From Streptomyces violaceoruber (GTDB taxonomy: Bacteria; Actinomycetota; Actinomycetes; Streptomycetales; Streptomycetaceae), in NCBI GenBank assembly GCA_000720805.1, contig JODI01000001.1, positions 124,001-188,000 of the forward strand: a stretch of DNA of 64,000 nucleotides. The letters are read 5' to 3'. Below, one piece after another: positions 7,994-16,625 of the stretch. The stretch's first letter is position 1, and each line of letters starts with the position of its first letter. The translations under genes and the position numbers were made by a program. The notes beneath the pieces were generated by a model. The model saw only the letters and a list, made by a program, of their open reading frames with translations. It did no database searches and was not told the origin of the DNA.

Positions 7994-8815
7994 TCACCCC
8001 TTCACCGCGCCGGACAGCATTCCGGAGATGAAGTGCCGCTGCAGGAAGACGTACAGGACGACGACCGGCAGGGCGACGATGACGGAGGCCGCGGCCAGCA
8101 GGGAGTACTGCGTGGTGTGCGCGCTCTGGAAGAACGCCAGGCCCAGGGGCGCGGTGCGCTTCGCCTCGTCGGTGATCATGACGAGCGGAAGCAGGAACTC
8201 GTTCCAGGTCCACATGAAGACGAGCATCGCCATGGTGAGCAGCGCGGGCCGGCTGATGGGCACGAGGATCTGCCACAGCACCCGCCAGTCCGACGCCCCG
8301 TCGAGACGCGCCGCCTCGATGACGGCGGACGGTACGGAGCGGAAGAAGTTGCGCATCCAGAACACGCCGAAGGCCAGCGACTGGGCGGTCTGCGGGAGGA
8401 TCAGCGACCAGTACGAGTCGGTGAGACCGACGTCGCGCAGGTTGAAGTAGAGAGGGATGACGAACGCCTCGGGCGGGACCATGAGCCCGACCAGGGTGAC
8501 GTAGAACAGCAGCGAGCGGCCGGGGTAGTCGAAGCGCGCGAAGGAGTACCCGGCGAGGATCGCCAGGACACCCGTGATCAGGACGACGCTCACCGCGACG
8601 AACAGGCTGGAGCGCAGGTACGTCGCGAAGTGGCCCTGCGCCCACGCCGTGGAGAAGTTGCTCCAGTCCAGGTGGTCCGGCCAGGTGAACGTCGGGGAGG
8701 ACTGCGCGCGCGGCGTCAGCGAGGAGGCCACCACCCCGACCAGCGGAACGAGGGCCAGCGCGGCGAAGACCGTGAGGACGGCGTAGTTCAGTGCGCGTTC
8801 GCGCCGGGAGATCAT
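7994..8815 (-). CDS. Carbohydrate ABC transporter permease (MalG-like)
   Basis: Inner-membrane subunit of a CUT1-type sugar importer, 273 residues with about six hydrophobic segments. The EAA loop that contacts the ATPase reads EAARLDGASDWRVLWQILVP. It overlaps the second permease gene by 4 bases and lies downstream of the binding-protein gene. No ATPase gene is present; Streptomyces importers of this class commonly share the MsiK ATPase encoded elsewhere. Substrate unknown, probably an oligosaccharide given the GH76 mannanase next door. Confidence 0.9.
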   Translation of the reverse strand: MISRRERALNYAVLTVFAALALVPLVGVVASSLTPRAQSSPTFTWPDHLDWSNFSTAWAQGHFATYLRSSLFVAVSVVLITGVLAILAGYSFARFDYPGRSLLFYVTLVGLMVPPEAFVIPLYFNLRDVGLTDSYWSLILPQTAQSLAFGVFWMRNFFRSVPSAVIEAARLDGASDWRVLWQILVPISRPALLTMAMLVFMWTWNEFLLPLVMITDEAKRTAPLGLAFFQSAHTTQYSLLAAASVIVALPVVVLYVFLQRHFISGMLSGAVKG

Positions 8816-9759
8816 GACTCGTCATCCTCGGGCTGGAGCTTGGTGATCAGGAAGGTGAGGAGCAGGATCACCCCGGTCAGGACGACGGCGATCGCGCAGG
8901 CCGAACCGACCTGGCCGGTGTTGAAGGCCCGGTTGTAGACCTCGAAGGCCGGCAGGCTGGTGGCGTTGCCCGGTCCGCCGTGGGTGGCGACGTACACCAG
9001 GTCGAAGGTGCGCAGCGCCGCGATGACGGTGAGGGTGAGCGCCACCGTGATCTGGCCGCGCAGCCCCGGCAGGGTGACCGCGAAGAACTCCCGGACCGCC
9101 CCGGCACCGTCGACCTTGGCCGCCTCGTACAGCTCACGGGGGATCTGGCCGATGCCGGCGATGAACAGCACCAGGCACAGGCCGATCTCCAGCCAGGTGC
9201 CGATGAGTCCGACGGCGGGCAGCGCGGTACCGAAGTCGCCGAGCCAGGAGCGGCCGACGCTCTCCAGACCGATGGCGTTCAGTGCCTGGTTGAGCACGCC
9301 TTCGGGTGCGTAGACGGCCGTCCAGGCGGTGGCGGTGACGACCATGGCGACGACCTGGGGCAGGAAGATCACCGCCCGGAAGACGGACACCCCGCGCAGC
9401 CTGGCGGCGCGGGTGGTGACGGCGGCGAGGACCAGGGCGAGAGCGATCGGGACGAGAGCGAAGAAGAAGATGAGCACGAAGGAGTGGCCGAAAGAGGCCC
9501 GCAGCCGCGGATCGCGGGCGATCTCGGTGTAGTTGGCCGGTCCCGCCCAGGTGGAGGCGGACAGGCCGTCCCAGTGGTAGAGGGAGATCCGCACGAGCTG
9601 ACCGAGTGGGACGAGCAGGAAGACCGCGAGGACGGTCAGGGCGGGGAGGGCGTAGAGATAGCCCTTCCACTGGACGCGGTCACGGCGCCCGGCCGCGCGC
9701 CTGTGGGAGGCGTCGGCCGGGCGTTTGCGCGTGGTCGGGCGGGGTGCGGTGGCAGTCAT
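8812..9759 (-). CDS. Carbohydrate ABC transporter permease (MalF-like)
   Basis: Inner-membrane permease of 315 residues with a basic, cytoplasmic N-terminus (TTRKRPADASHRRAAGRRDR) before the first membrane span. The EAA loop is EAAKVDGAGAVREFFAVTLP. It forms the heterodimeric channel with the 7994 product, whose start overlaps its stop. The solute-binding protein gene is 13 bases upstream in the same transcript. Confidence 0.9.
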   Translation of the reverse strand: MTATAPRPTTRKRPADASHRRAAGRRDRVQWKGYLYALPALTVLAVFLLVPLGQLVRISLYHWDGLSASTWAGPANYTEIARDPRLRASFGHSFVLIFFFALVPIALALVLAAVTTRAARLRGVSVFRAVIFLPQVVAMVVTATAWTAVYAPEGVLNQALNAIGLESVGRSWLGDFGTALPAVGLIGTWLEIGLCLVLFIAGIGQIPRELYEAAKVDGAGAVREFFAVTLPGLRGQITVALTLTVIAALRTFDLVYVATHGGPGNATSLPAFEVYNRAFNTGQVGSACAIAVVLTGVILLLTFLITKLQPEDDES

Positions 9760-9772
9760 GGGTCGCGTGGCC

Positions 9773-11158
9773 CTATTTGCTCTGCTGGAAGGAGGAGTAG
9801 TCGCTCTGCAGCGTCTCGCCGAACTTCCGGGGCGTCAGCTGTCCGGCCGTCAACTCCTGTATGGCGGCGGTGAGCGTGTCGTAGAAGGTGGGGGTGGTGT
9901 AGTCGAGGTACGGCAGCAGGCCGTCCTTCTGACTGACGGCCTTCCACTGGTCGAGGACGTCGGCTTGGACGGTGCCGGCGGCGGGCTTGTAGTCGGCGGG
10001 CGGAAGGGCGGGGAGGTTGCCGTTGTCGGCGGACACCTGCATGCCGTTGTGGTCGACGAGGAAGTTGATGTAGGCGGCGGCCACGTCGGGGTGCTCGGAC
10101 TTGGAGGTGACGGCCCAGGCGAGGCCTTCGCCGCCCTGGGTGAGCGGGGACGCTCCGGCGCTCGGACTGAGCGCGGTGAAGCCGGCGTTCTTGCCCATCT
10201 TGGGGGCGAGGGTGGCGGCCTGCCAGGTGCCGTCCACCAGGAACAGGGACTTGCCCTGGGCGAAGGCCGCTGCCGCCTGGTCGCCGCTCTGGCCGTTGAA
10301 GCCGGGGCTCAGGTAGCCCTTGGTGGCCCAGTCGCGCAGGGTCTGGCCGGCCTTGACGGTCCCCGCGTCGGTCCACTTCGCGCCGCCGTCGTTGAAGACG
10401 AGCTTGCGGACCTCGTCCTTGCCGGCGGTGGCGGCCTGCACGACGCCGAAGATGTGGATGCCGGGGCTTTTGTCGGAGTCGCCGTAGGAGATGGGCAGCA
10501 GGCCGGAGGCCTTGGCCTTGGCGAGCGCGGTCTCGAACTGGGCGAGGGTGGTGGGCGCGGTGAGGCCGAGGGACTTCAGCTTGGCCCTGTTGTAGTAGAC
10601 ACCGACGATCTCGCCGGTCTGTGAGACGCCGTAGAGGCTGCCGGTCTTCCAGGTCTTTCCGTCGGTGGAGAACTTGTTGAGGTCGAGCAGCTGGGACGGG
10701 AAGGCGGTGTTCCAGCCGTAGGCCTTGGCGTAGCGGTCGACGGGCTGGAGGAGCTGGGCCTTCACGAAGGCGCCCATGTCGGGATAGCCCTGGTTGGCCT
10801 GGACGACGTCCGGGGGGCTGTCCGAGGACAGCGCGAGTTTCAGCGTGGTCTTGAGGTCGGAGAAGGAGCGGGAGACGCGCTTGATGGTGACGTTCGGGTA
10901 CTTCTTCATGAACGCCTTGTTGAGCGCCGCGGTGGAGGCGTTGGTGCCCGTGTCGGTGTTCTGGTCCCACTCGGTGAGGGTGACCTTGCCTGCCGTGGCG
11001 GGGTCGGTGGAGACCGGGCTCGCATTGCTCTTCGCGGTGCTTTTCGGCGAGCCGCTGCTGGGCCCGGGCGCGCAGGCCGCCGCTGTGGCAAGACAGGCGA
11101 CGGCGAGTACGGCGGTGGCGAGGTGGCGGGGCCGCGCGGGGCGCGTTCTGTCGCTCAT
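9773..11158 (-). CDS. Extracellular sugar-binding lipoprotein of the ABC importer
   Basis: A 461-residue family-1 solute-binding protein. The first 30 residues form a lipoprotein signal: positively charged RTRPARPRH, hydrophobic core, then the lipobox ending ATAAC. Mature-protein motifs include LTEWDQNTDTG, the linker PDVVQANQGYPDMG and a C-terminal TPRKFGETLQSDYSSFQQ. The ATG follows CCAGGAGAA. It is the first gene of the importer operon and captures the substrate outside the membrane. Two inverted repeats lie upstream (11203-11218 and 11231-11250) and may control it. Confidence 0.9.
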   Translation of the reverse strand: MSDRTRPARPRHLATAVLAVACLATAAACAPGPSSGSPKSTAKSNASPVSTDPATAGKVTLTEWDQNTDTGTNASTAALNKAFMKKYPNVTIKRVSRSFSDLKTTLKLALSSDSPPDVVQANQGYPDMGAFVKAQLLQPVDRYAKAYGWNTAFPSQLLDLNKFSTDGKTWKTGSLYGVSQTGEIVGVYYNRAKLKSLGLTAPTTLAQFETALAKAKASGLLPISYGDSDKSPGIHIFGVVQAATAGKDEVRKLVFNDGGAKWTDAGTVKAGQTLRDWATKGYLSPGFNGQSGDQAAAAFAQGKSLFLVDGTWQAATLAPKMGKNAGFTALSPSAGASPLTQGGEGLAWAVTSKSEHPDVAAAYINFLVDHNGMQVSADNGNLPALPPADYKPAAGTVQADVLDQWKAVSQKDGLLPYLDYTTPTFYDTLTAAIQELTAGQLTPRKFGETLQSDYSSFQQSK

Positions 11159-11202
11159 GGGCTGTTCTCCTGGTGCTGGCGGGCCGGCCGGAGGAGTTCA
11201 AG

Positions 11203-11218
11203 TGCTCAACTGTGAGCA
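11203..11218. promoter_or_regulatory. Inverted repeat TGCTCA-n4-TGAGCA upstream of the importer operon
   Basis: Perfect 6-bp arms around ACTG, about 45 bases upstream of the binding-protein start. This is a plausible operator for a sugar-responsive repressor; the binding protein is unknown. TTGCTCATCGAGTGCT a little further upstream (about 11284-11299) repeats the same half-site. Confidence 0.45.
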
Positions 11219-11230
11219 TTTTTGCAGCCC

Positions 11231-11250
11231 ACTGACAAGGTTTGGTCAGT
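11231..11250. promoter_or_regulatory. Inverted repeat ACTGAC-n8-GTCAGT upstream of the importer operon
   Basis: Perfect 6-bp arms separated by 8 bases, 13 bases beyond the first inverted repeat. Together the two repeats sit in the 400-base gap between the importer operon and the GH76 gene and could form a composite operator. Confidence 0.4.
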
Positions 11251-11273
11251 AAAATGATTGTTTTCGATCGATC

Positions 11274-11417
11274 ATGACTGAAGTTGCTCATCGAGTGCTA
11301 CTTTCGCTGCGTGAAATCGAGCGAGCGGCGCGCGCGTCCCTGCGTCTGCGCGCGCTGTCCGACATCGATGTCCTGATCACCACCGGTGGCGCCGACCCCC
11401 GGGCGCTCCGACTCTGA
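11274..11417 (+). pseudogene. Remnant resembling the C-terminus of a DeoR-family sugar regulator
   Basis: A 47-codon open frame whose end reads LRALSDIDVLITTGGADPRALRL. This resembles the C-terminal domain of DeoR-type repressors (compare EEIDVVVTNAPVDEKTGSRL in the intact DeoR protein at 53432). The N-terminal helix-turn-helix and the effector domain are missing and there is no clear ribosome-binding site. It lies between a sugar importer operon and a secreted GH76 enzyme, exactly where a local repressor gene would be expected. A chance similarity is possible because the fragment is short. Confidence 0.4.
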
Positions 11418-11559
11418 CGTCGGACGGGCGGACAGGTCTTGGTCGCCCGACTGGGCTGACACGCCGTCACCGCGCCCGCCCGGACCTCTTCCCCCGGGTC
11501 TCACCACCTGATCCACACATCGGCACCCCGGCATCACCCTCTGGCAAGGAGTATGCGAA

Positions 11560-12696
11560 ATGCCCGAACGGATCCGAAGACTCCGCATGACAGCAGGCAG
11601 CACCGCCTGCGCCGCGATCCTCTGCCTGTTGGGCGCCGCGGCGCCCGCCCAGGCCGTGACCGGCTCCACCCCCGGTGACGCGGCAAGCAGCCGCGCCAAG
11701 GCAACGGCGGCCGTGGACGCGATGATGGGCTTCTACGACCGGAACACCGGGCGCTGGGACCCGGACTCTCCGTGGTGGCAGTCGGGAAACGCCCTCCAGG
11801 CGCTGCTCGACTACATGGCGAAGACCGGCTCCCGCACGTACATGCCGGAGGTCAGGAACACCATCGCGCTCCAGCGCCGGCCTCTGGACTGGTGGCCCCA
11901 GGGCGGTGGCGAGTTCCGGGCGGACTCCACCGACGACACCGGCTGGTGGGCACTCGCCATGGTGCGCATGTACGACCTCACCCACGACAAGCAGTACCTG
12001 GACATCGCGCGGACCGACGAGGCCTACATGCGCCAGAACGGGGACGACACCTGTGGCGGCGGCATCTGGTGGGACCTGCCCGGAAAGACGTACAAGAACG
12101 CCATCAGCAACGAGCTGTACTTCAAACTCGTCGCATCCCTGCACAACCGGATTCCGCGGGACACCGTGTATCTGGACCGCGCCCGCCAGTCGTGGAAGTG
12201 GTTCGGCAACAGTGGAATGATCAACGACGACCACCTCGTCAACGATGGTCTGAACACGCAGAGCGGTGGCTGTGCCAACAACGGTGGCACCACCTGGACC
12301 TACAACCAGGGCGTGGTCCTGGGCGGACTCGCCGAGCTGTACCGGGGCACCCACGATCGTCAACTGCTCACCGAGGGCCGGAAGATCACTGACGCGGTGA
12401 TCGCCAGTCCGGCGCTGTCCCCGAACGGGATCCTGACGGAGACCTGCGAGCCGGCCGGTGGCTGCAACGCCGACCAGTCCTCGTTCAAGGGTGTCTTCGC
12501 GCGCAACCTCGCCGAGCTGGACGCCCTGCTTCCCGGACGCCCCTACCGGGCCTACCTCGACGCGCAGGCCCGCTCGGCCTACGCGCACGATCGCAACAGC
12601 GCCGACCAGTACGGGTTGAGCTGGGCAGGGCCCTTCGACAGCGCAGCCATCGGCCGTCAGGAGTCCGCGGTGTCGCTGCTCACCGCGGTCCTGTGA
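11560..12696 (+). CDS. Secreted GH76 family glycoside hydrolase (alpha-1,6-mannanase-like)
   Basis: A 378-residue exported hydrolase. The N-terminus has a twin-basic start, a hydrophobic core and an AQA signal-peptidase site near residue 33. The body is an alpha/alpha toroid with the GH76 signature STDDTGWWALAMVRMYD, which supplies the paired catalytic aspartates; NAISNELYFKLVASLHN and TTWTYNQGVVLGGLAELYR are further family blocks. GH76 enzymes cut alpha-1,6-mannan backbones of fungal or mycobacterial glycans. AAGGAG precedes the ATG at 11560; a second in-frame ATG at 11587 is possible. The divergent sugar importer probably takes up the products. Confidence 0.87.
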   Translation: MPERIRRLRMTAGSTACAAILCLLGAAAPAQAVTGSTPGDAASSRAKATAAVDAMMGFYDRNTGRWDPDSPWWQSGNALQALLDYMAKTGSRTYMPEVRNTIALQRRPLDWWPQGGGEFRADSTDDTGWWALAMVRMYDLTHDKQYLDIARTDEAYMRQNGDDTCGGGIWWDLPGKTYKNAISNELYFKLVASLHNRIPRDTVYLDRARQSWKWFGNSGMINDDHLVNDGLNTQSGGCANNGGTTWTYNQGVVLGGLAELYRGTHDRQLLTEGRKITDAVIASPALSPNGILTETCEPAGGCNADQSSFKGVFARNLAELDALLPGRPYRAYLDAQARSAYAHDRNSADQYGLSWAGPFDSAAIGRQESAVSLLTAVL

Positions 12697-12727
12697 GCAC
12701 GACCTGCACGACGGGACACCCCTTGGC

Positions 12728-12763
12728 ACGTCCTGCGTCCGGCACGGTTCGAACGCAGGACGT
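12728..12763. terminator. Bidirectional hairpin between GH76 and the 12772 ACAD
   Basis: Perfect 11-bp inverted repeat ACGTCCTGCGT (12728-12738) and its complement (12753-12763) around a 14-base loop. It lies between two convergent genes, with no U-tract on either side, as is common in Streptomyces. Confidence 0.75.
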
Positions 12764-12771
12764 CCCGTTCC

Positions 12772-13929
12772 TCAGGCCCGCGCAGCCTCCCCCAGCAGCG
12801 CTTTCGCGATGATGACCTGCTGGACCTGGCTGGTGCCCTCGTAGATACGGAACAGCCGGGCGTCACGGTAGAAACGCTCGACGGCGACGCCGCGCATATA
12901 GCCCGCACCCCCGTGGACCTGTACCGCCCGGTCCGCGACCCGCCACACCATCTCGCTCGCGAAGTACTTCGTGCAGGACGGACCGATCTTCGTGTCCTCG
13001 CCCGAGTCGAAGCGCCGGGCCGCCTCCAGGACCGTGGCGCGTCCGGCGTAGTAGTCGGTCATCGAGTCGGCGATCAGCCCCTGGACGAGCTGGAAGGAGC
13101 CGATGAGCTTTCCCGACTGCTTGCGGGTGCTCGCGTACGCCACGGACTCGTCGACCAGTCGCTCGGCCATGCCGACCATCAGAGCCGAGATGTGCACCCG
13201 CCCGTGCGCGATGCAGCCCATCGCCGTGGAGAAGCCGCGGTTGAGGCCGTCCGCACCGCCGACGAGGGCCTCGGCCGGCACCCGGACGTCGTCGAAGTAC
13301 ACGTCCGCCGTCCAGGCGCCGAACTGGCCCATCTTGTGGTCCCGGGGAGCCACGGTGAGTCCGGGGGTGCCGGCCGGGACCAGGAAGGTGGAGATGCCGC
13401 GGGTGCGCGGGGCGTCCGGGTCGGTGCGGGCGAAGACCATGAAGACGTCGGCCAGCGGGGCGTTGGTGATGTAGCGCTTGGCGCCGTTGATCACCCATGT
13501 GTCGCCGTCACGCCGGGCGCGTGTGGTCAGCGTCGACGGGTCCGAGCCGGCCTCGGGTTCGGTCAGCGCGAACGACGCCAGTACGTCACCGGAGGCGATC
13601 CTCGGCAGCCACTGAGCCTTCTGCTCCTCCGTACCGCCGACCATGAGGACATGGCCCGCGATGCCGTTGTTCGTGCCGAACATCGAACGCAGCGACGGGG
13701 TCGTGTAACCCAGCTCGAACATCAGCTGGGCCTCCTCGAGCATCGACAGACCCAGCCCGCCGTACTCCTCGGGCAGCGCGAAGCCGAACAGCCCCATCTT
13801 CTTCGCTGCCTCGCGGATGTCCGCGGGCATCTCGTCCTTCTCGTCGATCTCCGCCTCGAGCGGCACGACGCGGTCCCGGACGAAACGCCGGACCTCGGAC
13901 AGCACCGCGCTGAAGTCAGCCGCGTCCAT
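12772..13929 (-). CDS. Acyl-CoA dehydrogenase with canonical catalytic motif
   Basis: A 385-residue FAD-dependent ACAD. FGFALPEEYGGLGLS, FALTEPEAGSDPSTL and the C-terminal LFRIYEGTSQVQQVIIAKAL are all present, so the catalytic Glu of the IYEGT motif is retained, unlike most ACADs in this window. The start was set at the ATG at 13929 because AGGGAG lies 6 bases upstream and MDAADFSAVLSEV is a normal N-terminus. The frame stays open further upstream, but that stretch overlaps the DoxX-like gene. It is the last gene of a minus-strand run from 18162. Confidence 0.9.
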   Translation of the reverse strand: MDAADFSAVLSEVRRFVRDRVVPLEAEIDEKDEMPADIREAAKKMGLFGFALPEEYGGLGLSMLEEAQLMFELGYTTPSLRSMFGTNNGIAGHVLMVGGTEEQKAQWLPRIASGDVLASFALTEPEAGSDPSTLTTRARRDGDTWVINGAKRYITNAPLADVFMVFARTDPDAPRTRGISTFLVPAGTPGLTVAPRDHKMGQFGAWTADVYFDDVRVPAEALVGGADGLNRGFSTAMGCIAHGRVHISALMVGMAERLVDESVAYASTRKQSGKLIGSFQLVQGLIADSMTDYYAGRATVLEAARRFDSGEDTKIGPSCTKYFASEMVWRVADRAVQVHGGAGYMRGVAVERFYRDARLFRIYEGTSQVQQVIIAKALLGEAARA

Positions 13930-13957
13930 GTCGACTCCCTGATAGTCCTGATTGCAC

Positions 13958-14476
13958 TCAGTGATGTGTTTCGGTCTCGTCCTGCTTCTGCCGCGGCCGG
14001 TAGCACATTGCCAGCAGCGCGGCCGCGCTCGCGGTGCCGACTCCGGCAGCCAGCAACGCGTGGCGGGGGCCCGCGTTTCGGCGGCGCAGCAGGCCGTCGA
14101 GCGAGTACCGGCCGTTGCCCAGGGCCGCCAGCGCGACGGCCGCGCCGCCCACGACACCGGCGTACTCCCAGCCGCCCTTGAAGACGAAGAAGCCCTTGCC
14201 GCGGTGGTCCGTCCGCGCGGCCACGGTCATCAGGCCGACGGCCGCCGCCGCGGGGAGCGGGTTGGCCGCGCCGAGCGCGATGCCCACCCCGGCGGCCATC
14301 TCGGTGCCGGCGGCCATACGGGCGTGCACCTCGGCCGGCCGGAGACCGAGCGCCTCGAACCAGCCCGTGGTGCCCTTGAGCCCGCCCGGTCCGGCGACCT
14401 TGTTCCAGCCGTGCGCGAAGAGCATCGGGCCGAGGGTCGCGCGCAGCACGAGGGCGGCGGTGTCGTGGCCCTTCAC
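13958..14476 (-). CDS. DoxX-family membrane protein
   Basis: A 172-residue integral membrane protein with about four hydrophobic segments. LRATLGPMLFAHGWNKVAGPGG at the N-terminus and FVFKGGWEYAGVVGGAAVALAALG in the middle are DoxX-like. It starts at a GTG inside the stop of the upstream SDR (GTGA) and so is translationally coupled. DoxX proteins are linked to respiratory or redox functions, but the role here is unclear; support of electron flow from the dehydrogenases is only a guess. Confidence 0.75.
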   Translation of the reverse strand: MKGHDTAALVLRATLGPMLFAHGWNKVAGPGGLKGTTGWFEALGLRPAEVHARMAAGTEMAAGVGIALGAANPLPAAAAVGLMTVAARTDHRGKGFFVFKGGWEYAGVVGGAAVALAALGNGRYSLDGLLRRRNAGPRHALLAAGVGTASAAALLAMCYRPRQKQDETETHH

Positions 14477-15384
14477 TGGCCGGCTCCCGTCGCCCGGCCG
14501 GCGGGGACAGCGCCGTACAACTGCGGTACCGCGTCGACGAGTTCGTCGTAGGTGAGGGCCTGCCCGGACTGGCTCGGGTGGACGGCGGCGACCGTCCAGC
14601 CCTGCAGCCGGTTCAGCCGGTTGCCCTCGATGCGCAGGACCTGGCCGGTCAGCCAGGCCGCGCTGTCGGAGGCCAGGTAGACGACAACCCCGGAGGCGTT
14701 GGCGGGATCGCGCGGGTCGAAGCCCTCGACGGCCTGGAGGGACTCGCCGACGGCCAGCCCGTCCGTCATCCGCGTGGCCGCGATCGGTGAGATGGCGTTC
14801 GCGGTGACACCGTACCGGCGCATCTCCAGGGCGGTGAGGACGGTGAGCCCGGCGATCCCGGCCTTCGCGGCCCCGTAGTTGGACTGGCCCTGGTTGCCGA
14901 ACAGGCCGGTCCCGGACGTCGTGTTGATCACGCGGCCGGCGACCGGCTCGCCCCGCTTCGACGCCTCGCGCCAGTATGCGCACGCGTGCCGGGTGAGGGC
15001 GAAGGTGCCCTTCAGGTGCACCGCGATGACGGTGTCGAACTCGGCCTCCGTCATGGAGAACAGCATGCGGTCGCGCACGATGCCCGCGTTGTTCACCACG
15101 ATGTCGAGGCGGCCGAATTCGGCGACGGTGTCCGCGACCATGGTCTCGGTCGCCGCCCAGTCCGTCACCGAGGAGTGGTTGGCGATCGCCCGGCCGCCGA
15201 GCTTGGTGATCTCGGCGACGACCTCGTCGGCGGGGGAGTCACCGGTCTGCTCGCCGTGTATGCCCGAGCCGAGGTCGTTCACCACCACGGTCGCGCCGGC
15301 CTCGGCGAGCGCCAGACAGTGCGCCCGGCCAAGGCCTCTGCCGCCGCCGGTGACGATGGCGACCTTGTCGTCGAGGATGCCCAC
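14473..15384 (-). CDS. Short-chain dehydrogenase, MFE-2 / Hsd4A-like (paralogue of 3041)
   Basis: A 303-residue SDR with TGGGRGLG at residues 12-19, VVVNDLGSG, VVNNAGIVRDRM and the active-site NYGAAKAG, giving the Tyr-x-x-x-Lys pair. INTTSGTGLFGNQGQS supplies the Ser. It has the same length and C-terminal extension (IEGNRLNRLQGWTV) as the 3041 gene, which ends GNRITVLEGWV at the same place, so the two are paralogues likely acting on different 3-hydroxyacyl-CoA intermediates. The start is a GTG after GGAGGT. Confidence 0.87.
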   Translation of the reverse strand: MGILDDKVAIVTGGGRGLGRAHCLALAEAGATVVVNDLGSGIHGEQTGDSPADEVVAEITKLGGRAIANHSSVTDWAATETMVADTVAEFGRLDIVVNNAGIVRDRMLFSMTEAEFDTVIAVHLKGTFALTRHACAYWREASKRGEPVAGRVINTTSGTGLFGNQGQSNYGAAKAGIAGLTVLTALEMRRYGVTANAISPIAATRMTDGLAVGESLQAVEGFDPRDPANASGVVVYLASDSAAWLTGQVLRIEGNRLNRLQGWTVAAVHPSQSGQALTYDELVDAVPQLYGAVPAGRATGAGQ

Positions 15385-15407
15385 GCCGTACCTCCAGATG
15401 TAAGGGT

Positions 15408-16562
15408 TCAGTTGAGTTCGCGGAGCACTTCTTCGGTGTGCTCGCCGAGCGTCGGCGCGCCGCCTCGCGGCTTCTCGTCGACGCCCCAGAAGGCGACCGG
15501 AGTCGCCACCGTCCGCAACGGCGGCGCGTCACCCATACCGGGCTGTTCGACGAACGCCCCGACCGCCTCCGCCTGCGGATCGGCCGCCACCTCCGCCAGG
15601 CTCTGCACGGGCGCCCACCACACGCCCTCGGCGTCGAAGCGCTCGGCCCACTCCGCCAGCGGCCGCTTCGCGAACTCCTCGTCGAACACCGCGATCAGCT
15701 CACGTACGTGACCGCGCCGGGCCTTGCCGGTGGCGAACCGCTCGTCCGTCTCCAGGTCCTCCCGGCCGAGCGCCTTGACGACACCGGGCCAGTGCCGGTT
15801 GCCCTCCAGGCCGACCAGCCAGAACCAGCGGTCGTCGGCGGCCCGGTAGGAGTTGTAGAGCGGCGACTCGTGCTCGGTGCGGTGGCGGGTGCGGCCGCGC
15901 TTGCCGAAGAAGTTCTGCAGGGCGAGGTCGTTCCCGTTGGCGTAGGTGCCGGACCGCAGCAGCGATACGTCCACCACCCCGCCCTCGCCGGTGCGTTCGC
16001 GGCGCAGCAGCGCGGCCAGTACCCCGGCGACCAGGTTGGCCGCCGCCGTACGGTCCCCGAGGCCGGGCCGGATGCCGGGCGGCGGCTCCCCGGCCGGGTT
16101 GAGCATGGCGGCGATGCCGGGCCGGGCCCAGAACGCGGAGACGTCGTACCCGGCGCGGTCGCGCTCGGCGCCCGCCCAGCCGTATCCCGTCAATGTGCCG
16201 ACGACCAGGCGGGGATGGCGGGAGCGCAGCGCGTCCGGGGACAGCCCCAGCCGTTCCAGGGCGCCCGGGCGCAGGTTGGTGACGAACACGTCGGCCCGTT
16301 CCAGCAGCCGCTCCAGCACGTCCTTGCCGTCCTGCGAGCGCAGGTCGAGGACGATCCCGCGCTTGCCGCGGTTGTCGGTCTCGAACGGCGGAGCGCTGTC
16401 GATGTCCTGGCCGACGTGCTTGAGCGTGTACCGGTTGGGGTCCCCGGTCGGCGCCTCCACCTTCACCACGTCCGCGCCCCAGTCGGCGAGCATGGTGGCC
16501 GCGGCCGGTGCCGCCACCCACATGCCCAGCTCGACCACGGCAATGCCCTCCAGTGGCCGCAC
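15408..16562 (-). CDS. Class III (CaiB/BaiF) acyl-CoA transferase
   Basis: A 384-residue CoA-transferase that moves CoA between acyl groups. MRPLEGIAVVELGMWVAAP and MLADWGADVVKVEAPTGDPNR are the N-terminal family blocks. The catalytic Asp is predicted at residue 140 in DRAGYDVSAFW. The start was moved to the GTG at 16562 because GGAGGTGGGCC precedes it directly; the open frame extends further upstream without a ribosome-binding site. It sits between the Hsd4A-like SDR and the crotonase in a minus-strand operon. It may recycle CoA from a downstream product onto the incoming acid. Confidence 0.88.
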   Translation of the reverse strand: MRPLEGIAVVELGMWVAAPAAATMLADWGADVVKVEAPTGDPNRYTLKHVGQDIDSAPPFETDNRGKRGIVLDLRSQDGKDVLERLLERADVFVTNLRPGALERLGLSPDALRSRHPRLVVGTLTGYGWAGAERDRAGYDVSAFWARPGIAAMLNPAGEPPPGIRPGLGDRTAAANLVAGVLAALLRRERTGEGGVVDVSLLRSGTYANGNDLALQNFFGKRGRTRHRTEHESPLYNSYRAADDRWFWLVGLEGNRHWPGVVKALGREDLETDERFATGKARRGHVRELIAVFDEEFAKRPLAEWAERFDAEGVWWAPVQSLAEVAADPQAEAVGAFVEQPGMGDAPPLRTVATPVAFWGVDEKPRGGAPTLGEHTEEVLRELN

Positions 16563-16625
16563 GGCCCACCTCCAGTTCTGTCGGGACGTCTGCTGCCCGC
16601 CTGCCACACGCTTGCCGTACGCCTG

